From the NCBI RefSeq assembly GCF_020360975.1, contig NW_025408671.1, positions 1,178,001 through 1,242,000 of the forward strand: a stretch of 64,000 nt of DNA, in the 5' to 3' direction. Numbering within the stretch: position 1 is the stretch's first letter; each line of letters begins with the position of its first letter. The position numbers were made by a program, and so were the translations under genes. The notes beneath the pieces were generated by a model. It had not been told where the DNA came from, did not search any database, and was given only the letters and a program-made list of their open reading frames with translations. Shown one piece after another: positions 1 through 11,628 of this stretch. This DNA comes from Hirsutella rhossiliensis. Taxonomy: Eukaryota; Ascomycota; Sordariomycetes; Hypocreales; Ophiocordycipitaceae.

Positions 1-361
1 CCGCGGCTATAGTACTTAGCGATTATTTACCTTAGCGATTCTAGACCTAGATAAGCTTAAGAGATAGCGCCTTCGAGAGCAATTAATGTTAGAGGATAGA
101 AACGGCTCTATAGGAACTATAACCCGCTTTTAGTCTGCCCTAGACTTCGCCCGGCGGCAAGTAGAGTTCGATACTCTACTAGCTCTCGAGTTAGCTAAAT
201 ATTACTAAATATCTAGTCTATAGCGGGTTGCTTTAGATATCCTAGTCTTATCGCCGTTACCCTTACTACTAGCACTATTACTATCGCTAAGCTAAGACTA
301 AGAAGAATACGAAGAATAGAGCGGTTTCTCTAATACGGGGTCTAGTAACTAAGGTGTAACT
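1..361. other. RIPed sequence upstream of the MULE ORF
   Basis: This is RIPed DNA before the first ATG of the transposase relic. It could hold the 5' flank and terminal inverted repeat of the MULE, but no inverted match to the 10,816-11,050 side was found by eye. The element may begin outside the window. Confidence 0.4.
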
Positions 362-2892
362 ATGCCTATCCCTAACCCGCTAATCCCCGGCACTATAGCT
401 TTATCGATTAAGGAACTTTAACGCTAAGTAAACGAGTTCGTAAAGGAAAACGGATTTAGCGTTATTAGACGCAACGGCTTAGGTAGTCGTGTATAAACGA
501 CGAGATATATATTTTAGTGCGACCGGTACGGTGAGCCTCGCCTATCTAAGGGCTCGGGTCTTCGCTAAAAACGCTCCTATAATTATAGCTATAAGTAGAA
601 AGTTATTATAGAGGCCCTAAAATAGAACGACTATATATAGACTCTATAGGCATTTGCCGATCCTTAGTATAGCTAATATAACTATAACTATAGTATAAGT
701 CTCTTAGCCTATCCCGTCTATCGGAGGCTAACTGCTTCTATAAAGGCAATAGTTAAAGCGATAAGCCGGCGGGTCGGGATAAGGGCGCGCGATATACGTA
801 GTATTATTAAAGAAAAACACCCTAATACGCTCTATACGAGGAAGGATATATATAACGCTAGGGCTCTCTTACGCCGCGAGAAGCTTAGCGATTTAAGCTC
901 GATAGCCGCCTTAATTAAGCTCTTTAACGAGAGGGGCATTCTATATATCGTTAGGTGGTCGGTAATAGAGCTTAATCGCTTTATTAGCCTTATATAGATA
1001 TTCCTATACTATCTTTAAATATAGAAACGCTTTCTAGAAATAATAAGCTTCGATAATACGTATAATATAAATCGCTTTAAACTACCGCTCTTCTAGGTTA
1101 TAGGGCAGACTTACCTTAAGTCTATCTATAATGCCGTATTCGGTTTAATTAATAACGAGAAACGTAAAGGGTTTTAATTCCTTACGGAGGGGATTAGGCA
1201 ATTAAATAAGAAGTATAATATTCCGCTCCTAGAAGTAGTTATTATAGATTACGATTAGCAGATAAAGGTAGCCCTAGATAACTAGTTCCCCGATAGCTAA
1301 TAGTAAATATATATCTACTATATTAACTCTAACGTTTTTCTTAATACTAAACGGAAATAGAAGGACGTAAAGAAAGATAACGATAGCGACGATAATAGCT
1401 CTAGTAATAGATAGACGTAGATAGTATTAACTTCGGGGGATATCGAAGCCGTCCTCTTAGGAGGGGGACACGGCGGCCCGTCCTTATAAAACGACCGTAC
1501 CGCGCCTATGCCCTATAACTACCGGGGCGTCCTTAAGATATAGAAGTACGTAGCCTTCGCGTAGACTAAGGAGGATTATAAGAAGGCATAGGTGCGCCTA
1601 TATAAAGAGTTTAATAACTAGTAGGCTATTTTAATATATCTTTATAAGACCTCTTATAGAGATAAAAAATAGAAGGTTAGAGTTAATCTTATTTATTATC
1701 GTCTATCTAAAATAAATATAAGAAGTTCTATCTCCTTATAATCCTAAGGAAATATAACTGCCTTATAGTAGCGAATTTACTACTTACTACCTAGGATGCT
1801 TTTATAATATTATCTATAACGTTCGATAATATCGCTTATTAACCGCGTATTTTATTATACGTATCCTAAATATAATAAGACCTATTTGCCCGTAAGCGCG
1901 TAGTAGGCATATTACTCTATTAAAAAATACCGTAATTTCGGGGTTTAGGTAACTTCCGGCACTAAGGCTAGCAATAACAACGTTAAAAGCTATCTACTTA
2001 ACGGAACGAGCTATTTATATAGACTTATTAAGGCGCTCGAGGGTATACTTATTAACTAGGAGTAAGACTTTATCGATAACTACTTATAAGATAAAGTACT
2101 AACCGCACGGAAATACTCTAAGCCTAGGTTAAAGTACCTAGGCGAGCTTCGTATAATAATATCTTAGTTAGGACTCGACCTACTAGCTAATAAATATCGC
2201 TACGCTTTAAAATCGATACTAAGTAGATCCCGTCCTTAGCTAGAACCTATAGGGAATTATAAGGAGGGCTATAATATCTCTTAGTAGTTAGGAATTCCTT
2301 ATCGTTATATAATCTATAGAAAATTAAAAGTAGGGGCATTCTTAATAAAGTAGGACGTCTACCCTCGGTAGCACTTAAGGCAGTCTACTTCTTATAACCC
2401 CTACCGCCGAATTCTCGACCCTAAGATCGCAATAAGCCTTCGAGGACGTCCGAAAAATGCTATATAGCCTATCCCTAAGAGCATAGCGGTTAATAGACTA
2501 CGCGAGTCCCTAGGGGGTTAGATAGCAGCTAGTAAGAGTCGTAAGACTAATATAAGGATAAGGTCTAAAAGTAAGACAGACGCTCTTAGACCGGGCAAGT
2601 AGACTAGCGTGCGGCAAGCCGGCCGTAGGAGGCAGCCTAGTATACGGAGGCGGCGGTTAGAATAGGAGACCATCTCTAATAATAAGGAAATAGAGTCTCT
2701 ATCGAAACGTAGACGCGGAGGCTCCCATAGGCGGCCTACTACTTTAACGCCTTTAGCCGTGTCTAGATTAGGTAGCAGGGTAGACTACGAAGAATATATT
2801 AATATATAAGTATAACTAGGTCTATAGAAGCGTTATAAGGTATAGTAAGAGCACTATCTAATATTAAGTACCTATAGCAACGAACGAAGCGG
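362..2892 (+). pseudogene. Mutator-like (MULE) transposase relic, main part
   Basis: This is a cut-and-paste DNA transposase relic. The frame starts at ATG 362 (MPIPNPLIPG) and is broken almost only by RIP-type TAG and TAA. An N-terminal FAR1-like zinc region is readable at about 490-740: CDRYGEPRLSKGSGLR, then a block matching HNH..PS..HPVHRR with its histidines mutated to tyrosine. The MULE core follows at about 940-1,330, with FDNTYN, a VIGQTYLKSIYNAVFGL block and VVIIDYDQQ. The C-terminal part is basic and low in complexity (RGRPKNAI, RRRGGSHRRP). The frame is interrupted at 2892 by Gypsy-1 and resumes at 10,692. Both parts together make 2,655 bp, exactly 885 codons. Known family: fungal MULEs with a FAR1-type DNA-binding domain. 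It is inactive now. Confidence 0.88.
2888..2892. repeat. Target-site duplication of Gypsy-1, left (AGCGG)
   Basis: AGCGG lies directly before the 5' LTR and is repeated at 10,687-10,691 directly after the 3' LTR. A 5-bp duplication is usual for Gypsy integrases. Confidence 0.92.
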
Positions 2893-3149
2893 TGTAAGAG
2901 CGCTACTAGGAGGTACGGGCTAATAAAGCACTCGGGTACGTAGTACTAATATATCGGCAGGGTATCGGCAGGGAATCGTGCCTACCCCGCTCGTATATTA
3001 TAGACCACTCGCTACTCCGACCGAAGAGGAGAAATCCCTCTTCTCGCAAGCTTTAGTCTTACGACAAGGAGAATATAATATATATAGCGCAGTACCTCTA
3101 GCTATCTCTACTACCTAACTAATCGTACCGTGATATGTGTTCCCTTATA
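2893..3149 (+). repeat. Gypsy-1 5' LTR
   Basis: 257 bp, starting TGTAAGAG and ending CCCTTATA, read as an original CTTACA, the inverted complement of TGTAAG. It matches 10,430-10,686 over its full length. Differences from the 3' LTR are transitions only. Confidence 0.94.
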
Positions 3150-3259
3150 ATTTCTAAAGCTTGCCTTTTTAGTTACCTAGTAGAGATAGCTACTTAGAGA
3201 AGACTACGTAACGCTCCTATAGCGCGACGTAGTAGTTAACTAGTCGAGGCCTCTTTATT

Positions 3260-4430
3260 ATATATATCGAGTATCTACTCGGGAGACGAAGAATAGGAAG
3301 ATATATCCTCGGAATAGACCCCTACTATAGACGGCGTTATAACTATATCGAAGATATCGCTACCTATAGGCGTAAGATAACTATCTTATAAGGAAAAGCT
3401 TACGGCCCTATAAGCGCGCGTTAAGGAGCTAGAGGAGACGAAACGCTTATAAGATCGCGTTATATAATTAGAGGAGGAAATTGCTAAACGCGCCGGTGCT
3501 ATCGCTATCCGTTTAGGGAAGCGTCGACGGTCCTACTCCCCCGAATTAGACGGTAGTCGCGGTAGCGAGGTTAAGATCAAAAATATCGCTTAATTATCCT
3601 AACCTACTAATACACGGAAACGTTTAGACTAGACTTACGATCTAGAGGACGCCTTTAGGGCAGCGCCTAAACGCTTTCGTCGCGACGAAACGAAGATCCT
3701 CTATACGGTAGATTATATATATAGCGACTATAAAGCGAGATAGCGCCGATACCTTAAAGAATAGACGCCGATTAACCGAACTAAATATAGCACGGATTAG
3801 GTATACTTTAAGGAATAGATACTCGTCTTAATTAAGGATACTACGAATAGGGAGATACTATTAGCGACGTAATTAGAGGAGGCTCGCTAACGAGAAGGCT
3901 AGCCCCCCCTAGAGTTTAGCTTATACCTTAACTCCTTAGAGAGGTATTTCGAACGCCTATCGGAAAAGGCGCGTGCTCTTACGTTTTTCGCTAAGCTAGA
4001 GCTATAACTTCGGGACTAAATTAACCTCTATTCGACACCTATCTATACCTACTAACGGGAAGAGCTTATATAAGTCGCCTAACGATATTAGGATACTACT
4101 ATTAATAAGAGACGACGCACTAATACTACTTCTACCCTTAGAGGAACCGGGAATAGAAGTAGTGCTATACCCTAAGGCGGTACGTATAGGGGAAGGAATT
4201 AGAGAGGCCGATAAGCTAGGCCGAATCGTTAAGGAAACACTACCGATTCGACCGATAACTAGCAAGCTAGCGATATACCTACTAGGGGCCGAACTAAGGG
4301 ACGTTATCGAGGAAGAGGATCTTCTACTCGATTAGGAATTATATATTTCTAATATAATAAGCTGGGACACCTATCTATAGAATATACTAATTCTCTAAAG
4401 GTAGAAACCCTAGCGAAGACTCTTAGACTT
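3260..4430 (+). pseudogene. Gypsy-1 gag relic (coiled coil, CCHC knuckle)
   Basis: This is the capsid/nucleocapsid protein of Gypsy-1. A predicted coiled coil is readable at about 3,390-3,500 (ARVKELEETKRL, then LEEEIAKRAG), followed by a basic stretch (GKRRRSYSP) and a capsid-like region with LEFSLYLNSLERYFERL. Near 4,345-4,395 a zinc knuckle survives as FxYNKLGHLSIEY, with its cysteines turned to tyrosine by RIP (TGT/TGC to TAT/TAC). The exact start codon cannot be fixed; the N-terminus lies after about 3,250. Many in-frame TAG/TAA codons make it non-functional. Confidence 0.72.
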
Positions 4431-4439
4431 AATACCGTA

Positions 4440-7400
4440 AAATAGGGAAAAAGCAAGATATTAGGGTAAACGCCTCTCCTTTAGTAAACTTAATACTTAT
4501 AGGATAGTTACTTAAAACTCCTATAACGATATTAGGGCGAAACCCTACCGAAGTCCCTATATACTTAGACACTTACGGTACCGTTAACCTTATAGATATA
4601 TACTTTACCCGATAGTAGGGATTGCTATAAGTAGCGCTATTATACCCTAAGTTATTAGGGCTTAATAATAGTAGGGTAAGGGAGTATAGAGTATAGTTAG
4701 TGCCGCTCCGAATAATAGATATAAGGGGCACCGAAAAGATAATTACTTGTTTCTATATCGGTACCGATAATTTAACGCTAAACGATCGGGTACTAATCCT
4801 TTTATCGGTTACTACCTTAGAGGATAAACGTATCTATATTATCCTATAGAAATAATAGTAGTAGTTTAAGCATTAACTAAGCAGCGAAACCCTATAGAAT
4901 CCCCGTAGATTCCTTTAGGAATATAGGAACGAAGTAAGGGTATATATAATAGCGCTTAATCCTAAGCTAATCCCGCTACTAGATAAAGACGAAGATAAAG
5001 GGATTCTATAGGAAGAATAGGCTAAAATCCTACCGACTCTCTACCGGTTTAAAGATACCTTCTCGGCTAATAAATCCGATTTATTACTAGCTAGAAAGGG
5101 AACGGATTACTTAATTAATTTAATCCTTAATATAGAACCTCCTTATAGACCGATTTACCCTCTATCGTAAAGGGAACTCTAAGTATTACGCGACTAGATC
5201 TAAGACGCGATAAAAAGGAAAATAATCCGGGAGTTAAAGAGCCTAGCCGGGGCGCCTATCCTTTTCGTACTAAAAAAGGATAGCACCTTATAGCTATATA
5301 TAGACTACCGAGGACTTAACTAGGTTACGTAAAAGAATCGGTACCCTTTACCCCTTATTTTAGAGATTATTAACCGCTATTAAGGAGCTAAGTATTTTTC
5401 TAAGATTAATATATAGAACGCGTATTAACGTATTTAAATTTAGGAAGGAGATAAATAGAAGACCGCTTTCCAAACGCGTTATAGACATTTCGAATACCTA
5501 GTAATACCCTTTAGACTTACTAACGCACTAGCTACGTTTTAGAGCTATATCTATTAAGCGCTTAAGGGGCTCGTAGATATAATCTACGTAGTCTACCTCG
5601 ACGATATCCTTATATACTCTAAAACGAGAGAAGAATATACTAAATACTTAGGATAAGTAATAGAAAGGCTAAGGGCTATAGAGCTCTATATAAAACTATT
5701 GAAGTATATCTTCTATTAATAGTTAGTTAAGTTCCTTAGGTTTATATTATCTATTAATAGGGTATCGATAGACCTTCGACGGGTAGAGGCAATAGCCTAA
5801 TAGCCTAAACCTATAACCTACTATAATATTTAGGTTTTCCTTAGGTTCTATAATTTTTACCGACGATTTATATATAGGTACTTAGGAGTTATAGCGCCCT
5901 TAACTATATTGCTAAAGGGGAGTAAGAATAAGAAGAAGCTAGGGAGTATAGAGCTAAACCTTACCGAAAGGGCAGCGTTTTAAGGGATGCTTTTAAGGAC
6001 TCCTTCGATATTACGATCCGGAAAGACGTATTCGCATCGAAATAAATATATTGTAATTCGCGATAGTAGGGATTATCTCTTAACCTAATAACGAAGGGCG
6101 TTACTATCTAATCGTATTCTAGTTAAGGAAGTTTACTAGAGCCGAACTTAATTATAGTGTTCTAGACTAAGAACTCTTCGCTATCGTTAAGTTATTTAAA
6201 TACTAGCGATATTACGTCGAAGGGGCAGCGTATAAAGTAAAGGTATTATCGGACTACTATAACCTCTAAACGTTTATATACTAGACCTCCCTAAATAGGA
6301 GGTAAGTAAGATAGTATATATATTTAGCACTATTTAACTTTACGATTAAGCATCGTATAGGTAAATCTAACCTAGTAGACGCGCTATCGAGAATGCCTAG
6401 ATATAAGGGCGAGAAGCCCCCGTCTACGAAACTATTACTAGAGCTATAAGCGAAGCTAGCTACTATTAATACTATATCTATATAGAGAAATAACAAGGCG
6501 TTTTTATAGGCAAAGAGATACTTAACCTCGAGTTAATATAAGCGTAGCAAAGTGCCTTTATATAAGGAAAATGCATAAGCTTATCTATAGCGAAACTATA
6601 ATAATTCGGGCGCGAGACCTAAACGATTAGCCGATTAGGCTAAAGAGAGAGCTAGTTATAAATAGTTACTCTTAAGGAAGACCGCTAAAGAAGCAGCCTA
6701 CTATATAAAGGTTTATATAGTAGAAGTTCTAGAACCGTTACTAGAGTTACTAAAACGCACTTAGTCGGTTAACGTAGCGATTAGTAGGCTAAAGGAGACT
6801 AAAGACTTCTCGAAAGGGAAGGGTTTCTAGTTAGTGCGCCTAGATAGACTACTACTATAGAAGGGTCGTATCGTAGTGCCTTTAGAGGCAGCCTTATAGT
6901 AAGAGCTAATATAGCTCTTCTATAATAATCCGTTAGTAGGATACTTTAGCTCCTAACGTACTAGCGAACTACTAGCGAGGAACTTCTACTAAGATAGAAT
7001 AACGAAAGACGTAAATAAATACGTCTAGTTATACCTAGTATATTAAGGTATAGTATCTAGGAGGCATCGCCCCTATAGCACTATATAATCGTTACTATAT
7101 CTTATACGACTATAGGAAGAATTATTAATAGACTTTACTATAGGTCTGCCTAAAGTGCAGTATAATAGACGAGACGTTAATACGATCTTAGTAATCGTAG
7201 ACCGATATACTAAGTATTGCCTCTTCTTTCCTATCTCTAAGATAATAATAGCCCTAGAGCTAGCAGAATTATTCTATTACTAAGTTAAATTAGTATATAG
7301 ACCTCCGAAAGGCATTATCTTAGATAGAGGGTCCCTATTTATAAGTAAGTTCTAGTTAGATCTCTATTTTATCTTATAAGTAAAACGTAGGCTATCGACG

Positions 7401-8180
7401 GTATTTTACCTATAAACCGACGGGCAAATAGAACGAATAAACTAAGCTATATAGTACTACTTAAGATACTTTACTAACTTAGAATAAACTAACTAAGCGT
7501 TACTCCTATATATTGCTTAATTTATATATAATAATATAAAGAACGCGATAACTAGGTTATTACCTAATAAAGCGTTAATAGGTTACTAACTAAACTTCTA
7601 TATTAATACTAAGGACGATATTATTTAGAGGGGGGTACCCGAAGTAAGAGTAAGAGTTACTAGGCTATAGGAGCTACGAAAGAGGCTTAAGGAATACTAG
7701 GGAAAGGCTATCGAATCGTAAGCGAAATACTACGATTTAAGGCACTAACCGCTTATACTAAAAGTAAGAGACCTTATAGTATTATCGATAAAGAACTTAC
7801 GCCTTAAGGACGAAAAAAGAAAACTCTTACCTAAGTATATTAGACTATTTCGGGTCCTATAAGCTATTAGAAAGTAAGTATATCGTCTTATACTCCCCGA
7901 AAAGTACTTACGCCTCTATAACGTTTTCTATATTAGTCTCTTAAAGCTATAGAAGGAGCGTAAAGGCACCTATAAAGATAGCGAAACCCTACCGATACTA
8001 GACTTAAAGGACGACGAAGGTAAATAAGAAGTCTAAGAGATTAAAGACCGAAAGAGATCTAAGGGCGATACCTTTTTCCTTATTAAATAAAAAGGATAGC
8101 TAGCTAAGTATAACTAATAGGTCGAGGCTAAAGATATAGCGAATAGCTAAGACCTTATTAAAGAATATACTACTCGCTTA
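4440..8180 (+). pseudogene. Gypsy-1 pol relic: PR-RT-RH-IN-chromodomain
   Basis: This is the polyprotein that copies and integrates the element. Protease: YLDTYGTVNL near 4,560, derived from the D-[ST]-G type site. Reverse transcriptase, about 5,100-5,650: AGAPILFVLKKD, LYIDYRGLN, and the catalytic box YLDDILIYSK near 5,597-5,627. RNase H: about 5,800-6,380. Integrase, about 6,700-7,600: FITGLPKVQ-like start, VDRYTKYCLFFPISK, ILDRGSLFISKF. A chromodomain near 8,065-8,150 reads FFLIKWKGWPAEYNQWVEA after RIP stops are allowed for. Chromodomains of this class bind methylated histone H3 and steer integration to heterochromatin in known chromoviruses. Stops throughout; dead. Confidence 0.88.
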
Positions 8181-8478
8181 ACCGGGAAAAAGAGGCATAA
8201 GACTAAGTAAGGTAAGGAAACCTACTAGCGTAGGGAGACGCTACCGAATTAGTAACGAATCCCTACTAAATCGCTACCGACTCGTTAATATATCGGCACG
8301 CCCGAACGTCCTATAACTATATATAAAATAGTAAAATAAGAGAATAGGGAAAACTATTTATACTACCTATTAAATATTATTAAGGAAAATAAAACTAAAC
8401 TATAACTCTATTAAGGCCCTAACGATAAAGGAGAGAAGGATAGTTATAGCTAAATAAAAGAAAGATAAGACCTATCTA

Positions 8479-10048
8479 TTACTTCTAACTACCCCTCTTC
8501 TTCGCCGGCGTAGCGGGAACTAACTAAGGCGCCCCCTCCGCTATACCGAACACCTCTAGAAACACTAGAACTACCCTATCCTCCGCTCCTTCCTTATCCT
8601 CCGCGTTAAGACCTATCTCTATTAGCACGGTACTTACCTCGGCCTTAGTAAATAGTAAGGCGTATTGCTACGAAGTATAGCCCGTATCGCCGTCGATAAG
8701 GCGGAGTTTTAACCGGGATTCCTAGGCCTAGTACTTTAGGCTTATACGGGCGATATCGAATAAGGGCGCGGGGTTAAGGCGAATAATAAGCTCGCGGCGC
8801 TTATTAATTAGCATACGGTAGTCGGCACGCTTAACCTAGTATATCGTTAGGCGGTCGCTAATAAAAAGGTCGGATAAAACTTACGATAGTAGACTTTTAT
8901 ATACCTATAGTCCTAAAGGACTTACGATAGGCCGTCTCGGCGGCGTTAAAAGCCTCGGCTAAATACTATGCCGTAATAGTAAGACGGCGCCGATTAGCCT
9001 CCTCGAAAACGAGCATGCCCGCGTCCGAGCTATCGTCCTCGGTATCCTTATTGCCGGTCTTTAGCTTATTAAGCTCGCGTAGGTGCTTAACGATAGCGAC
9101 TATATCGGCCCGGTTACTAGATATAAGAGTAGCGGCCTCGAGAAAGATTAGCTTATTAATCGTAATATTTAAAGTTAAGGGGAAACTTACTTAGTTATAG
9201 GTCGCGGTACGTCTATAGCACTACTTATAGCGCGTCGAGGAAACCCCTAAGAAAATATAGCTAATCGAGAGCACCTTAATAGGCTTAGGCTCGGTCGTAC
9301 TATACTCCTTAACGACCGTCCTAAAACAATATATATACTAAAGCTTATAAGGGATAACCTTATAGGCCTTAATTAGGCGGGCTTTAGCCTTAGATCGGGT
9401 ACGCTTCTTCGTAGGAGCGCGACCGCCTTATACCGCCGCCTAGGTGCCCTCGTCTCCGGCGCCGCTATTCTCGGGTTCGTTAGTAAAAGGAGTCGGATCG
9501 CGGCCGTCTCCGTTATTGCCGTTATCGTTATCTTAGCCCTCGTTTAGCTAAGCATCGGGATAGTCTTAGCCCTCGTTTAGCTAGGCCTCGTCGTTAATAT
9601 CGGCCTACTTATTCTAAGGAGCGGCCTAGGCGATAATCTCCTATTAGCTAGAGCCGCCCTATCGAGACGGAGTAGCCGGGTTATCGGCACTTACCTAGGA
9701 GCGCCTAGGCACGATCTCCTTACTAGCATTAGCATCGCTAACGGGGGTAATAGACTTATAAGTTTCCGGGCCTATAGAGGTAGGCTTATCGGTAGTCGGA
9801 GTCGGGGCACTTAGCGGGGTAACGGGGGCACGACCCTCGCTAATATTAGGTCCCGGACTAGAAGTCTCCTAGGACTAGGATCCCCTTATGCCTTTCTTAG
9901 CTTTCTTCGCTAAGGGGGAACTAGCGTTACTACGAGACTTCTAAGCCGATCGCTTACGCTTCGAGGGCGAACCCGCCGCTACCTACTCCTATATATAGCG
10001 TAGGAAATCGGCGTTATAGTTCTTTATCTTCTTTAGCGTAGAAGGCAT
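8479..10048 (-). pseudogene. Antisense accessory ORF relic of Gypsy-1, unknown function
   Basis: This long reading frame runs on the strand opposite to gag-pol, between the chromodomain and the 3' LTR. It starts at ATG 10,048 (MPSTLKKIKNYNADFL) and is interrupted mostly by RIP-type TAG codons. Visible features: a basic N-terminal patch (SPSKRKRSA, LAKKAKKG), which could be a nuclear localisation signal; a Pro/Thr/Ser-rich stretch; a near-repeat of LNEG with Asp/Asn-rich flanks; a second basic patch (TKKRTRSKAKAR); and a region with LRELNKLKTGNKD and MLVFEEANRRR. The end is uncertain: a plausible TAA lies at 8,479-8,481, but it is not in frame with this ATG, so an indel or intron would be needed. 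I do not recognise the family. The stop pattern argues that it was once coding. Confidence 0.6.
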
Positions 10049-10429
10049 TATTATTAATAAATCGTCGATAAAAAGTAATATAAAAAGGTATAAGGGATTA
10101 ATAAAAAAAGGCGTAAAACTCTACGGTAATCGTAAGCGGAAGAGTTAAAGAAGAAAAGAAAATAGAAGAAGTAAGAGATATATACGCACGCTCTTTATAT
10201 TATAGTTACGCGGCCGATATATAGGCGACACCGTAATAGTTACTCGGCGGCAACCGCTAGTATAATAACTATTAACGTTATAGAGCGTAGACTAACGTAT
10301 ACTTATACGGGCGTATACGCGCGATATATAACCGAAACTACCTCTCTTCCTAACCGAATATACGCAGCGTAGCGAAAGTAATATATATTAAAGATATAGC
10401 CGAGACGTCTATATAGGAGGGGAGATAAT

Positions 10430-10686
10430 TATAAGAGCGCTACTAGGAGGTATAGGCTAATAAAGCACTCGGGTACGTAGTACTAATATATCGGTAGGGT
10501 ATCGGCAGGGAATCGTGCCTACCCCGCTCGCATGTTATAGACCACTCGCCACTCCGACCGAAGAGGAGAAATCCCTCTTCTCGCAAGCTTTAGTCTTACG
10601 ACGAGGAGAACACAATATACACAGCGCAGTACCTCCAGCTATCTCTACTACCTGACTGATCGTACCGTGATACGTGTTCCCTTATA
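10430..10686 (+). repeat. Gypsy-1 3' LTR, RIPed on the left and spared on the right
   Basis: 257 bp, beginning TATAAGAG (RIPed TGTAAGAG). It matches the 5' LTR over its full length. In its left half it has lost CpA/TpG relative to the 5' copy; in its right half it keeps CA and TG where the 5' copy has TA (for example CGCATG against CGTATA, and CCTGACTGAT against CCTAACTAAT). Confidence 0.94.
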
Positions 10687-10691
10687 AGCGG
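10687..10691. repeat. Target-site duplication of Gypsy-1, right (AGCGG)
   Basis: Exact copy of 2888-2892. It fixes the right end of the element. Confidence 0.92.
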
Positions 10692-10815
10692 GCATGTCGC
10701 CGCTCGCGTTTTTAGCCCGACCTCTACATCTGCCGGCTCCTATTATATACCGGTAGTTGCTTATGCATTGCTAACCTATCTAGCTAGTCCCTATTCCGTT
10801 TTATTCTTACAGTAG
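10692..10815 (+). pseudogene. MULE transposase relic, 3' end after the Gypsy insertion
   Basis: This is the last ~40 codons of the transposase frame, split off by Gypsy-1. If one copy of the AGCGG duplication is removed, the frame continues without a shift (NERSG before, HVAARVFSPT after) to a TAG at 10,813-10,815. This part lies in un-RIPed DNA, so the stop is probably the original one. The combined length is divisible by three, which supports the join. Confidence 0.72.
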
Positions 10816-11527
10816 TTCATAATAGAGTAGTAACTTATATTTGGAAACTTGTCTCCGTTAGGGTAGACGTCCTAATTGGTGTGGCTGACGGAGGCAGTTA
10901 GCCACACGGCCCCCGTAACGCGGCCCCCGTAGCAAAGTGGTTCGGCCCGCATAGTCATTGCCATTAATCAAATGCAGCCTCATCGAACGTCTGTTTGATC
11001 CTGCTCGGAGTTCAGCAAGTTCGCCGCCAACAAAAAATTGTATTTAGCTGTCGAATTAAAGCATAACCTTAGTTACTTCGTATGAGTACGAGTACGGATG
11101 ATCCCGACATACGGTGTGAGAAAGAGTCTAATCATTACTGCACGGAGTCTGCGTCAAGAACACCGGAGTCGGGCTCTGTTGATTCTCACAAATACTCGTT
11201 AATACGTATTAGCCCGTTATAGACGGCTAATTAAAAGTATGCATGTCACGCGCGGCCGACCCAGCCCCACGATAAGATTGTTGTGACTCTATTACACAGG
11301 GATAGGAATATATTAATAGCCACCCTCCTCCTACCTGATTGCCCCAATGCCCATATTACGTGTCCGCCTATTATAATTCTGAAGCTCCTACGAAGCAAAA
11401 GAGTGTCAGACATTTGGCTCCACACAGGTCAGAGATGGCATCAGGCAATTGATGAGAATTATCTAAAGAACAGGAAGTGAGTGAACGAGCTGCAGGGAAT
11501 TATGCAGCTCTTTATACACAAATGAAA
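10816..11527. other. Un-RIPed, apparently non-coding DNA (left part of island)
   Basis: Normal CA and TG content and no credible ORF; a 65-codon frame at 11,283-11,480 has no recognisable features. It holds a direct repeat of CGCGGCCCCCGTA-like sequence near 10,907-10,931 and the hairpin listed next. It may include the 3' flank or terminal repeat of the MULE, but the partner end is not visible. Confidence 0.6.
10879..10907. repeat. Hairpin with 11-bp stem
   Basis: GTGTGGCTGAC at 10,879-10,889 pairs with GTTAGCCACAC at 10,897-10,907, with one G-T pair and a 7-base loop. The role is unknown; it could be a terminal structure of the MULE. Confidence 0.6.
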
Positions 11528-11536
11528 GGCTTGTTT

Positions 11537-11628
11537 CCTGCCTACGTATTACGGTAGCTGTTGCCTGCCAGGCAACAGCGGCGTTGCGTAGTAATATCGC
11601 CACTTCATGCGTAATCATCTTAGGCAGG
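11537..11628. repeat. Small fold-back element with strong central hairpin
   Basis: Outer arms CCTGCCTA (11,537-11,544) and TAGGCAGG (11,621-11,628) enclose a near-perfect palindrome at 11,557-11,579: arms GCTGTTGCCTG and CAGGCAACAGC around one base. ATTACG/CGTAAT blocks just inside the outer arms also pair. This resembles a small fold-back repeat; no target duplication was identified. Confidence 0.6.

Larger units (their letters stand above)
2893..10686 (+). mobile_element. Gypsy-1, complete Ty3/Gypsy chromovirus, RIPed
   Basis: This is a 7,794-bp LTR retrotransposon with two 257-bp LTRs and a perfect 5-bp duplication. The order is LTR, gag with coiled coil and zinc knuckle, protease, reverse transcriptase, RNase H, integrase, chromodomain, an antisense ORF, a purine-rich tract (about 10,414-10,425) and the LTR. 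Protease-RT-RNase H-integrase order identifies Ty3/Gypsy; the chromodomain after integrase marks a chromovirus. It sits inside the MULE ORF. All frames carry many RIP stops, so it is dead. Confidence 0.94.

Noticed and set aside
4002..4265. 87-codon open frame on the minus strand
   Set aside because: It lies opposite the Gypsy-1 gag relic; no motif, a shadow frame.
6281..6496. 71-codon open frame on the minus strand
   Set aside because: It lies opposite the Gypsy-1 RNase H/integrase region; composition is that of RIPed DNA.
11283..11480. 65-codon open frame on the plus strand
   Set aside because: No domain, no clear promoter or intron signals; too short to support.
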